Source of the DNA: DASPHG01 sp035629775
Lineage (GTDB): Bacteria > Actinomycetota > Thermoleophilia > Solirubrobacterales > Thermoleophilaceae
NCBI GenBank assembly: GCA_035629775.1
Contig: DASPHG010000055.1
Coordinates: 55,110-119,109 of the forward strand
Reading direction: 5' to 3'
DNA: 64,000 nucleotides
Positions 7,661 to 16,471 of the stretch are shown piece by piece. The translations under genes and the position numbers were made by a program. Position 1 is the stretch's first letter. Each line of letters begins with the position of its first letter. Below the pieces are notes generated by a model. The model made no database searches and was not told the DNA's origin. It saw only the letters and a list, made by a program, of their open reading frames with translations.

Positions 7661-9115
7661 ATGGACCCACGGACGGCCCGGGGAGTGCTCTGGACCGTGA
7701 CCTCCTTCGGCGCGAATCGCGTCGTCACGGTGGTCACGACGATCGTCCTCGCGCGGCTCCTCGTCCCGAGCGATTTCGGCCTGTTCGCGCTGGCGACGCT
7801 GGTGGTCAACTTCGTCTCGCTCTTCAGCGGGTTCGGGCTGGGGAATGCGCTCGTGCTCGGGAAGGACCTGGACGATCGCGCCCGCGGGACGATCCTCACG
7901 CTGCTGATCGCGCTCGGTGTGTTCTTCGCGCTCGCGCTCGCCGCCGCATCACCGCTGCTCGCCGAGGCGATGGGCCAGCCGCGGCTCGACGAGCTCCTGG
8001 TCGCGATCGCCGCGGTCCTCTCGATCACCGGCGCGAACTGGTTTTACGACTCCGTGCTGCAGAAGGAGCTCGCCTTCCGGGAGCGGTTCTTCTGCCAGCT
8101 CGCGCGCACGATCGCCTACGCGGTCGTGGCGCTCGTGCTCGCCGCGGCGGCGGACGCGGGCGTCTGGGCGCTGATCGCCGGCTTCGCCGCCGGCCACCTG
8201 GCGAACGGCGTGGCGCTCCTCCTGCTCACGCCGTACCGCGTCCGGCCGGCATGGGACGGGGTCGTCGCACGTGGTGCCATCAAGTCCGGGCGAGGCTTCG
8301 TGGTGCAGGACTCGGTGGACTTCGCGCAGCAGAGCGTTGACTACATCGTGATCGGGCGCGTGCTCGGCGCCACCTCGCTCGGCTACTACACGCTGGCCTT
8401 CCGCCAGGCTGAGATCCCCTTCTACGCGATCGGCGAGCCCGTCTCGCGTGTCCTGTTCCCGGGCTTCGCCGACATGCGCCACCGCGGGGAGGACACGCGC
8501 GCCGCGTTCCTGAACGCGATGCGGCTGCTGGCGTTCGCCGCGTTTCCGCTCGGAGCGGTCCTGAGCGGAGCGGCGGCGCCATTTGTCGAGACATTCTTCG
8601 GCGACAAGTGGCTGCCGATGATCGGCGCACTCCAGGTGCTCGGGCTGTGGGCACTCGGGCGGCCGCTCGAGCACGCGACGAGCTGGTACCTGAACGCGCA
8701 CGAGCACGCGGTCGCCGTGGGCCGCGTCGCGCTCGTGCTGTTGCCCCTGCTCGTCGTGGCGATCTACCTGGCGGCCGACCTGGGTGGGATCACCACGGTT
8801 GCGTGGGTGATGGTCGGCCACGTGGTCGCCTCCGGTGCGGCGATGATGGTGCTCGCGCACCGGCGCACGCACGTGCCGCTGGGTCGCCAGCTCGCCGTGC
8901 TGCTGGGCCCGGCGGTCGGGGCCGCGGCCGCCTGGGCGGCGTCCCGGGGGGTGACTGAGGCGACCGAGTCGATGGCACCCCTCTTCTCACTCGCGCTCGC
9001 AAGTCTCGCGGGCCTCGCCGCCTACACGGCAGGCGTGGGCGTGGCGGCGCCCTCCCTGATCGGCGAGGCGACGGGGCGGTTTCGGGGCGCGCTCCGGCGT
9101 GGCGACGACGCGTGA
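7661..9115 (+). CDS. Wzx-type polysaccharide flippase (MOP superfamily)
   Basis: 484 residues, polytopic, with roughly 12-14 hydrophobic segments across the whole length. The N-terminus (RGVLWTVTSFGANRVVTVVT, ARLLVPSDFGLFALATLVV) and the central DFAQQSVDYIVIGRVLGATSLGYYTLAFR are typical of the lipopolysaccharide-biosynthesis branch of the MOP family. It would flip the lipid-linked repeat unit across the inner membrane. It leads a rightward operon with the GT2, Wzy-like and small membrane proteins. AGAGG lies about eight bases before the ATG. Confidence 0.92.
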   Translation: MDPRTARGVLWTVTSFGANRVVTVVTTIVLARLLVPSDFGLFALATLVVNFVSLFSGFGLGNALVLGKDLDDRARGTILTLLIALGVFFALALAAASPLLAEAMGQPRLDELLVAIAAVLSITGANWFYDSVLQKELAFRERFFCQLARTIAYAVVALVLAAAADAGVWALIAGFAAGHLANGVALLLLTPYRVRPAWDGVVARGAIKSGRGFVVQDSVDFAQQSVDYIVIGRVLGATSLGYYTLAFRQAEIPFYAIGEPVSRVLFPGFADMRHRGEDTRAAFLNAMRLLAFAAFPLGAVLSGAAAPFVETFFGDKWLPMIGALQVLGLWALGRPLEHATSWYLNAHEHAVAVGRVALVLLPLLVVAIYLAADLGGITTVAWVMVGHVVASGAAMMVLAHRRTHVPLGRQLAVLLGPAVGAAAAWAASRGVTEATESMAPLFSLALASLAGLAAYTAGVGVAAPSLIGEATGRFRGALRRGDDA

Positions 9116-9134
9116 AGGTACCCTCGGGACGCGG

Positions 9135-10028
9135 ATGAACCTCGCGGTCGTGTGCTGCTTCCTCAACGAGGAGGCCTACCTGCGCCGCTCGCTGCCGTCG
9201 ATCGCGGCGCAGAGCGAGCCGCCCGACGAGCTTCTGCTCGTGGACGACGGCTCGACCGACGGGTCGCTCGCGGCCGCGGAGGACTTCGCGCGCGAGCACG
9301 CCTGGGCGCGCGTCGAGAGCCGCCCGCCCCGACCGGCCGAGCGCGACCGGCTGGCCGACGCGGCCGAGATCCGGGCATTCAGCTGGGCGGTCGAGCGGCT
9401 CGGGCCCGGCTGGGAGGCCGTGGGCAAGCTCGACGCCGACATGGAGCTGACGCCGGAGGTGATGGCCGCGGTCCGGCGCGAGTTCGAGGCCGAGCCCGAG
9501 CTCGGCATGACGGGGCCGTTCATCGCCGAGGCGGGGGCGGACGGGATCACGGCGCGCAAGCCGTGCGGCCCCGACCACGTGGAGGGCTCGACGAAGTTCT
9601 ACCGGCGCGAGTGCTTCGACGCGATCGCGCCGCTGCCGCCTTTCCTCGGCTGGGACACGATCGACGAGTCCCGCGCGCGGCTGCGCGGCTGGCGGACACG
9701 CAGCTTCGCGACCCCGGGCGGGGACCCGCTCCACATGCGACCGATGGGCGCCCACGACGGGCGCCTGCGCGCGTTCAGGCGGTGGGGGCTGTGCGCCTAC
9801 GCCTACGGGGCGCATCCGGCGCACGTCGTCGCCTACAGCGGCCGGCTCGCCCGCCGCCGACCGCACGTGCTCGGAGGGCTCGCGTATCTGGCGGGCTGGG
9901 CGGGCGCGGCGCTCCGCCGCGTGCCGCGGGCCGAGCCAGAGCTGCGCGAGTTCGTCCGCCGCGACCAGTGGCGCCGGATGACGAGCCGGTTGCGGCGCAG
10001 GCCCGTGGCCGGGGGAGTGGGCGGATGA
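9135..10028 (+). CDS. Family 2 glycosyltransferase (paralogue of the 4753 gene)
   Basis: 297 residues from the ATG at 9135 (MNLAVVCCFLNEEAYL); a GTG at 9099 inside the flippase gene is possible but unconserved. GT-A motifs LLLVDDGSTDGS and KLDADMELTP, and the conserved acceptor half GWDTIDESRARLRGW, GAHDGRLRAFRRWG, YGAHPAHVV. The same blocks recur in order in the GT2 at 4753. Overlaps the polymerase start by ATGA. Substrate unknown. Confidence 0.9.
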   Translation: MNLAVVCCFLNEEAYLRRSLPSIAAQSEPPDELLLVDDGSTDGSLAAAEDFAREHAWARVESRPPRPAERDRLADAAEIRAFSWAVERLGPGWEAVGKLDADMELTPEVMAAVRREFEAEPELGMTGPFIAEAGADGITARKPCGPDHVEGSTKFYRRECFDAIAPLPPFLGWDTIDESRARLRGWRTRSFATPGGDPLHMRPMGAHDGRLRAFRRWGLCAYAYGAHPAHVVAYSGRLARRRPHVLGGLAYLAGWAGAALRRVPRAEPELREFVRRDQWRRMTSRLRRRPVAGGVGG

Positions 10029-11461
10029 GCTCCATCGCGGCGGGAACGGCGCGCCCCGCCCCCAACCGGGATGCGCTCATCGCGGTCGGGTTCGGCGTCG
10101 GGGCCGTGGTGTTCGGCGCGATGGTCGCCACCCGCCCGATCCTCGCCGTCGGCATCCCCGTTCTGCTCGGTGCCGCCATGCTCGCCTGGTGGGCGCCGGC
10201 GGCGAACTTCACGCTGCTCGTCTTCCTCACGGCGATCGTGCCGTACGGCATCCAGAACAGCTACGACATCGGCGGCGGAGCCGGGTCGCCGGGCCTGCTC
10301 GCCTCGGACATCGTGTTGCTGCTCGGGATGGTGCGCGCGGTCGTTTCGCTGTCCGACATGGTGCTCGACCGCCGCGCGAAGATCGCGATCGCGGCACTCG
10401 TCGGGTTCGCGGTGCTCGGCGGCCTCCAGGCCGTCCACGGCTACCTCGAGGGCCGCAGCCTCAGCGAGATCGGGGCCGAGTACCGCGTGTTCGTCGTGCT
10501 GGTCGGCGCGGCGCTGATGGCGCTGCCCCTGCTGCTGGACCCGGGCGGCCGGCGGAACCTGATGCGGGGGATGCTTTTCCTCGGCCTCCTGCTGGGCCTG
10601 TGGGCGGGGATCCAGTGGACGGTCGACATCCCCTTCGCCGCGGCCGGCGACGCCGGCGTGCGCGAGGGCATCCTCCAGACGACCGAGGGCCGCGGGCAGA
10701 TCCAGGGCGGCCTCTTCTCGTTCCCGGTCGCGACGATCCTGGCCGCGGCCGCGCTGATCTCGGGGGGAATCAGGTCACGCCTCGGCGTAGCCGCGGCGGT
10801 CGTCGTCCTGCTGCTCAACCTCGGCGGCCTCCTCCTCACATACGAGCGCACCTTCTGGGTCACCACTGCGCTCGGCCTGCTGCTCGTCATTGCCATGTCG
10901 ACCGGGCGCGCGCGGCTGCGGGCGCTCATCTGGGTCCCGCTCGCGCTCGTCGCGTTCTTCGCGGTGATGTCCACGATCGCGCCCGAGACCCTGGGCGCGG
11001 CGCGCGAACGGCTTCTGTCACTCGGGCGTTACCAGAGCGACAACTCGCTCCGCTACCGCCTCGTGGAGTCGCGCCACGTGATCGACGAGATCGAGAAGGC
11101 CCCGGTGTTCGGCTCCGGTCTTGCGGCCGAGATCTACTGGGGGCGGGCGTGGGAGCAGGTGCCGCCCGAGTCGCACACGTTCGCCCACAACGGATACCTG
11201 TGGGTCACCTGGAAGGCCGGCCTGGTGGGAGCGCTGCTCCTGTTCGGCGCGCTCCTGTTCGTGCTGATCGGACGCGCGCCGCCCGAGCCGTCGCCGCTCC
11301 TGCGTACGCTCCGGACCGGCGCGAAGGCCGCGCTGCTTGCCCTGCTGCTCTCGAGCGTGACCTTCCCGAGCTTCACCCAGCTGTCCAGCGCCGCGGTGAT
11401 CGGCATGCTCGCCGCGTGGGCGGTCGCGCCGCTGACGACTGCCAGACGACGGTCGGCTTGA
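10025..11461 (+). CDS. O-antigen ligase/Wzy-like polymerase
   Basis: 478 residues with about 10-12 membrane segments. The start is the ATG overlapping the GT2 stop; the frame is open further upstream, but that extension is antifunctional out-of-frame GT2 sequence. The large C-terminal periplasmic loop, SLRYRLVESRHVIDEIEKAPVFGSG followed by ESHTFAHNGYLWVTWKAGLVG, matches the O-antigen ligase (PF04932-type) pattern with the His/Asn pair. Expected to polymerise repeat units after Wzx export. With the fragment at 1-470 the locus has two such proteins, perhaps one polymerase and one ligase. Confidence 0.87.
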   Translation: MSSIAAGTARPAPNRDALIAVGFGVGAVVFGAMVATRPILAVGIPVLLGAAMLAWWAPAANFTLLVFLTAIVPYGIQNSYDIGGGAGSPGLLASDIVLLLGMVRAVVSLSDMVLDRRAKIAIAALVGFAVLGGLQAVHGYLEGRSLSEIGAEYRVFVVLVGAALMALPLLLDPGGRRNLMRGMLFLGLLLGLWAGIQWTVDIPFAAAGDAGVREGILQTTEGRGQIQGGLFSFPVATILAAAALISGGIRSRLGVAAAVVVLLLNLGGLLLTYERTFWVTTALGLLLVIAMSTGRARLRALIWVPLALVAFFAVMSTIAPETLGAARERLLSLGRYQSDNSLRYRLVESRHVIDEIEKAPVFGSGLAAEIYWGRAWEQVPPESHTFAHNGYLWVTWKAGLVGALLLFGALLFVLIGRAPPEPSPLLRTLRTGAKAALLALLLSSVTFPSFTQLSSAAVIGMLAAWAVAPLTTARRRSA

Positions 11462-12075
11462 ACGCACCCGCCCGCCGGGTGCTGATCGCCGCGCTTGCGA
11501 TCGAGGCGGGGCTCATCGCGCTCCACATCCCGGCCCGGATCGCCGACGGCGCGAAGATCTTCCGGCTCGACGAGGAGGCGAACCTGCCGACCTGGTTCAG
11601 CTCCAGCCAGTTCCTGATCGCCGGGCTCGTCTGCGCCGCGCTCGCCTTCGGCGAGAAAAGACGGCGCACAGGCTGGGCGGTGCTGGCGGTGCTGATGGTC
11701 ATGTTCTCGCTCGACGAGGTGGCCGAGATCCACGAGCGCGTCGAGGACAAGGCCGGCTTCGACCTGGCGCTGCTCGTGCTCGAGCCGCTGGTCGGCGTTG
11801 CGGTGCTCGTCGTCGTGTGGCGCGCCATGCGCACGCTGTCGGGGGCGCCGGCGACGTTCCTGGTTCTCGCGCTGGCGGCCGCGTTCCTCGCTCAGCTCAT
11901 GAGCATCGTCACGGGGCACTTCGAGCCTTCGTCTCAGGCCGTCGAATACGTCGTGCAGGCGCTCGAGGAGGTCTTCGAGATGCTGACCGGGACGTTCGTG
12001 CTGGTGGCCGCCCTGTCGGCCGGCGCAGCCGCCTGGACGGCGGTCGTGGTGCGATTGACGACCGGTCGCCGCTAG
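11458..12075 (+). CDS. Conserved small polytopic membrane protein of the polysaccharide operon
   Basis: 205 residues if started at the TTG that overlaps the polymerase stop (TTGA); a GTG at 11479 is the alternative. Five or six hydrophobic segments (residues ~8-24, 45-60, 68-85, 100-118, 132-150, 180-200). Acidic, conserved-looking stretch SLDEVAEIHERVEDKAGFD between segments 3 and 4, and a second acidic stretch QALEEVFEMLTGT. I do not recognise a named family. Position and coupling suggest a role in polymer assembly or export. It converges on the Wzz/BY-kinase with a four-base stop overlap. Confidence 0.7.
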   Translation: MNAPARRVLIAALAIEAGLIALHIPARIADGAKIFRLDEEANLPTWFSSSQFLIAGLVCAALAFGEKRRRTGWAVLAVLMVMFSLDEVAEIHERVEDKAGFDLALLVLEPLVGVAVLVVVWRAMRTLSGAPATFLVLALAAAFLAQLMSIVTGHFEPSSQAVEYVVQALEEVFEMLTGTFVLVAALSAGAAAWTAVVVRLTTGRR

Positions 12076-13625
12076 ACCGCGTGGGCGCGGGAGGCGGCGC
12101 CGCCGTAGGCGGTGGCGCCGTAGTAGGCCTCGCCCGGCGCTCCGCCGGTCACCACGATGCCCACCAGCTGGGCCTCGAGGTTCTCGAGCGTGCGCATCGT
12201 CCGGCGGGCGGCGTCGCGGGTCGTCTGGTTGAGGCGTGCGACGAGCACCACGCCGTCGACCAGGGCCGCGAGCGTGACCGGGTCGTTCACGGTCCCGATC
12301 GGCGGGCAGTCCAGCAGCACGACGTCGGCCAGCGAGCGGGCCTCCTCGATGATGTCGGTCATCGCCGGGCGGGCGAGCAGCGCCTGCGGATTGGGCGGCG
12401 CCGGCCCGGCGGGCAGGACGTGGAACGTGCGCCCGCGCGTTGGCTTCCCGTCAACCGGCTCGAAGCTGTCCGCGCCCACCTCGACGAGCGCCTGCTCGAG
12501 GTCGCTGACGCCCGCGAGCGTCGTGCTGAGCCCGCGCCCGCGTGAGAGGCCGTAGATCGAGAAGGTCGGGCGGCGCAGGTCGGCCTCGATCGCGATCACG
12601 CGCAGGTCCAGCGCGGCGAGCGCGCGCGCGGTGCCGAGCGTGACGCTCGTCTTGCCCTCGCCCGGTGACGGCGAGGTGAACATGAGCGCCTCGAGCCCCG
12701 AGCCCAGCTCGTAGAAGCGCAGGTTCGTGGCGAGCGCGCTGTACCCCTCGTACTGCACCCGGTCGGCGCCGGGAATCGTGGTGGCCGACCGGCGCGCGGG
12801 GCGCGGGATCGACGCCAGGATCGGCAGTCCGAACGCGCTCTCGATGTCCTGCTCCTCCTTGAGCCGGCGGTCCACCACGTCGAGCAGCAGCGCGAGCGCC
12901 AGCGCGAGGAAGAGACCGAGGACGAGGGCGAGGATCCCCGTGCGCACCGGCTTCGGTGATGCGGCGTTGTCGGGTACGCCCGCGCGCCGGGCGACCTCGA
13001 CCCCGCCGTCGGTCGCGGCGGCGGTGATCTCGATCGTGCGGACCTGGGCCTGGAGCTCGCGCCCCTCGGGCGAGAGCAGCTCCTCCTCGCTCAGCTGGTC
13101 GAGCCGCTCGCGGGCCGTCTCCGCGGCGGCATTCAGGTTCTCCCGCGCGCTCTCCTCGCGGAACGCGGCGTACTCCTCGGCGAAGCTGGTGGCTATGCCG
13201 GCGGCCTGCTCCGGCTCGGGGTCGCGTGCAAGGATCGAGACGATGTTCGAGTTGCCCTCGACCTCCGTCTTGACCTTCTCGAGCAGGTCGTCGGTCGAGA
13301 TGTCGTCAAGCCCCAGCCGCTCGCGAACACGTTCGGCGACGGTCTCGAACGTGATCAGCTGGACCTGCGTGTTGATGTCGCGCTCCGGATCGGCCGAGCG
13401 CGTGTCGACGTCTGGGTTGAACAGCGCGCTGGCGCGCTCGGTGGGCGACAGCACCACCTTCGAGATCGCCTCGTACTCCTTCGTCTGGCTGATGCTCAGG
13501 ACGACCGCGGCGACCACCACGATCAGGGTGAAGCCGATGATCAGCTTCCACCGGCGCCGCAGCGCGCGAATGTGCCCCAGCAGGTCCTGCGTCGCGCTGG
13601 GCGTGGACTGCGCGTCGGTTGCCAT
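12072..13625 (-). CDS. Wzz/BY-kinase fusion: polysaccharide co-polymerase and tyrosine kinase
   Basis: 517 residues. Residues ~15-50 and ~230-250 are the two Wzz transmembrane helices, with a periplasmic coiled segment between them. The cytosolic C-terminal half is a CpsD/CapB-type bacterial tyrosine kinase: Walker A SPGEGKTS (residues ~320-327), Walker A' VIAIEADLRRP (~343-353), Walker B VVLLDCPP, and a short Tyr-containing tail with Y501, Y502 and Y507 as likely autophosphorylation sites. It controls chain length and export. Both domains are on one polypeptide, as in proteobacterial Wzc rather than the split CpsC/D of Firmicutes. Divergent from the phosphatase at 13666. Confidence 0.93.
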   Translation of the reverse strand: MATDAQSTPSATQDLLGHIRALRRRWKLIIGFTLIVVVAAVVLSISQTKEYEAISKVVLSPTERASALFNPDVDTRSADPERDINTQVQLITFETVAERVRERLGLDDISTDDLLEKVKTEVEGNSNIVSILARDPEPEQAAGIATSFAEEYAAFREESARENLNAAAETARERLDQLSEEELLSPEGRELQAQVRTIEITAAATDGGVEVARRAGVPDNAASPKPVRTGILALVLGLFLALALALLLDVVDRRLKEEQDIESAFGLPILASIPRPARRSATTIPGADRVQYEGYSALATNLRFYELGSGLEALMFTSPSPGEGKTSVTLGTARALAALDLRVIAIEADLRRPTFSIYGLSRGRGLSTTLAGVSDLEQALVEVGADSFEPVDGKPTRGRTFHVLPAGPAPPNPQALLARPAMTDIIEEARSLADVVLLDCPPIGTVNDPVTLAALVDGVVLVARLNQTTRDAARRTMRTLENLEAQLVGIVVTGGAPGEAYYGATAYGGAASRAHAV

Positions 13626-13665
13626 GCGCGTGCGAGTCTAGGCGGTTGTGGTTACGTCTCCGGGG

Positions 13666-14453
13666 ATGATCGACCTCCACAGCCACCTCCTGCCGGGCAT
13701 CGACGACGGCGCACCCGACCTCGAACACTCGATCGACCTGGCCCGCGCGGCGGCCGAGCAGGGCACGCGCGTGCTCGCCGCGACGCCGCACCTGCGCGCC
13801 GACTTCCCGGACGTGCGCACCGAGGAGCTTCCGGCGCGCTGCGACGAGGTGCGGGCGGCGCTACGCCGCGAGGGAATCGAGCTCGAGGTCGTGCAGGGAG
13901 GGGAGGCCGGGCTCGTGTGGGCGGTGCACGCAGAGGACGACGACCTCCGCGCCGGCAGCTACGGCGGCCACGGCACGGATCTCCTGCTCGAGACGCCCTA
14001 CGGCGCCCTCACCGCCGCGTTCGAGTCGCTCGTCGCGTCGGTCGCCGACCGCGGCTTCCGGCTCCTGCTGGCGCACCCGGAGAACAACCCGACCTTCCAG
14101 AAGGACCCCGACCGGCTGCGCGGGCTCGTCGACCAGGGTGTCCTGCTGCAGGTCACGGCGCGGTCGCTCATCCGGCCCGACCGGCGGAAGGGCCCGCGGC
14201 CGCTGGCCGAGGCGCTCATGCGGGACGGGGTGGTGCACGTGCTTGCCTCGGACGCCCACTCGGGCTACCAGCTCCGGCCGCCCTCGCTCGGCGCGGGGGC
14301 AACGGCCGCCGCGGAGCTGGTGGGCGAGGCACGCGCCCGCTGGCTGGTCGAGGACGCTCCCGCGGCCGTCTTGGCCGGCGAGCCGCTGCCCGAGGCCCCG
14401 CCGATCGAGGGCGCAGCGCGCCGCGGCGGCCTGTTCGCCCGCTGGCGCGGCCG

Positions 14454-14457
<4 letters not shown>
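13666..14457 (+). CDS. CpsB/YwqE-type PHP protein-tyrosine phosphatase
   Basis: 263 residues from the ATG at 13666 (GTG at 13648 adds six). The start MIDLHSHLLPGIDDGA is the PHP metal-binding motif; also ATPHLRADFP, LLLAHPENNP and LASDAHSGYQL near the C-terminus, each supplying metal ligands. CpsB-type enzymes dephosphorylate the tyrosine tail of BY-kinases, so the divergent kinase is its likely substrate. The ~40-bp intergenic region would drive both. Its stop overlaps the NhaA start (GTGA). Confidence 0.9.
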
Positions 14458-15638
<1,181 letters not shown>

Positions 15639-15668
15639 ATCCGCGGCGCGAGGGTAATCTTGCCGCCA

Positions 15669-16022
15669 ATGGACGCCTGGGACATCGCGGCGCTCGACGT
15701 CGAGCCGCACAAGCCCGCCGTCCTGCGCACCGATGACGCCGCCCGGGTGGTCGCGATCAACATCCCAGCCGGCGACGCGCTCGAAGACCATCAGGTGCAC
15801 GAGCACGCGTACGTCGTGATCGTCGACGGGGAGGTCGAGATCGGCCCGGTTGGGGGGACCGAGAAGGCCGGTCCGGGGTTCGTGGCGCACTTCGAGCCGA
15901 ACGAGCGACACGAGGTGCGCGCGACGCGTGACACCCGGCTCGTGCTGTTCCTGGCGCCCTGGCCCGGCGTGGGCCACTCGCGCGAGCGAGCGGGCGGCGG
16001 CCCGCCGCAGTCACAGGGTTAG
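15669..16022 (+). CDS. Cupin-domain protein
   Basis: 117 residues from the ATG at 15669; a TTG nine bases upstream is possible. A single small beta-barrel cupin: motif 1 is EDHQVHEHAYVVIVDGEVEIG with His residues for a metal site, and motif 2 is GFVAHFEPNERHEVRA. No second domain. Cytosolic, substrate unknown; such stand-alone cupins are often quercetinase-like or sugar/stress-related. Confidence 0.82.
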   Translation: MDAWDIAALDVEPHKPAVLRTDDAARVVAINIPAGDALEDHQVHEHAYVVIVDGEVEIGPVGGTEKAGPGFVAHFEPNERHEVRATRDTRLVLFLAPWPGVGHSRERAGGGPPQSQG

Positions 16023-16065
16023 CTCCGCGGGCAGCGCCCGCTTTCGGGCTGCCAGAATCCAGCGG

Positions 16066-16461
16066 GTGGACCCGACGCGGAAGCGGAAGATCCGGCTCGT
16101 CGTGCTGCTGTCGGTCGCGGTGCTGCTCGCGACCGCGCTCGTCTACGTCTCCTTCGACACGGGCCGCAGCCAGCTGCTGCCGTCCGAGGCGCTCGAGCAG
16201 AGGCCAAGCGACGCCTTCGAGCTGGGCGGGACGGTCGTCGTGGGGTCGGTCGAGGAGACGGGCGACGAGCTGCGCTTCGCGATCAAGGACCCGAACGGCC
16301 CGGCGCAGATCCCGGTCGAGTACAGCGGGTCCGTGCCCGACCCGTTCCGCGAGGGGCGCGAGGTCCTGGTCGACGGCACGCTCGAGGGCGGCCGCTTCGT
16401 GGGCGAGCCGAACACGATGACCACGAAGTGCCCCTCGAAGTTCAAGGCCGCCGAGTCCTGA
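16066..16461 (+). CDS. ccmE: CcmE-type heme chaperone, Cys variant
   Basis: 131 residues from a GTG. One N-terminal membrane anchor (residues ~10-29) and a periplasmic OB-fold: FELGGTVVVGSV, VEYSGSVPDPFREGREVLVDGTLEGG, then the C-terminal heme-attachment site. In E. coli CcmE that site is HxxxY; here it is C122-P-S-K-F126, so a CxxxF version. Cys-type CcmE (CxxxY) is known from archaea and some bacteria. CcmE takes heme from CcmC and delivers it to CcmF, encoded next. The Phe for Tyr change is unusual. Confidence 0.88.
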   Translation: MDPTRKRKIRLVVLLSVAVLLATALVYVSFDTGRSQLLPSEALEQRPSDAFELGGTVVVGSVEETGDELRFAIKDPNGPAQIPVEYSGSVPDPFREGREVLVDGTLEGGRFVGEPNTMTTKCPSKFKAAES

Positions 16462-16471
16462 GTCCGGCGCG

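Noticed and set aside
9152..10024. Upstream extension of the Wzy-like frame
   Set aside because: It is an out-of-frame reading of the GT2 gene; the ATG overlapping the GT2 stop fits the family start.
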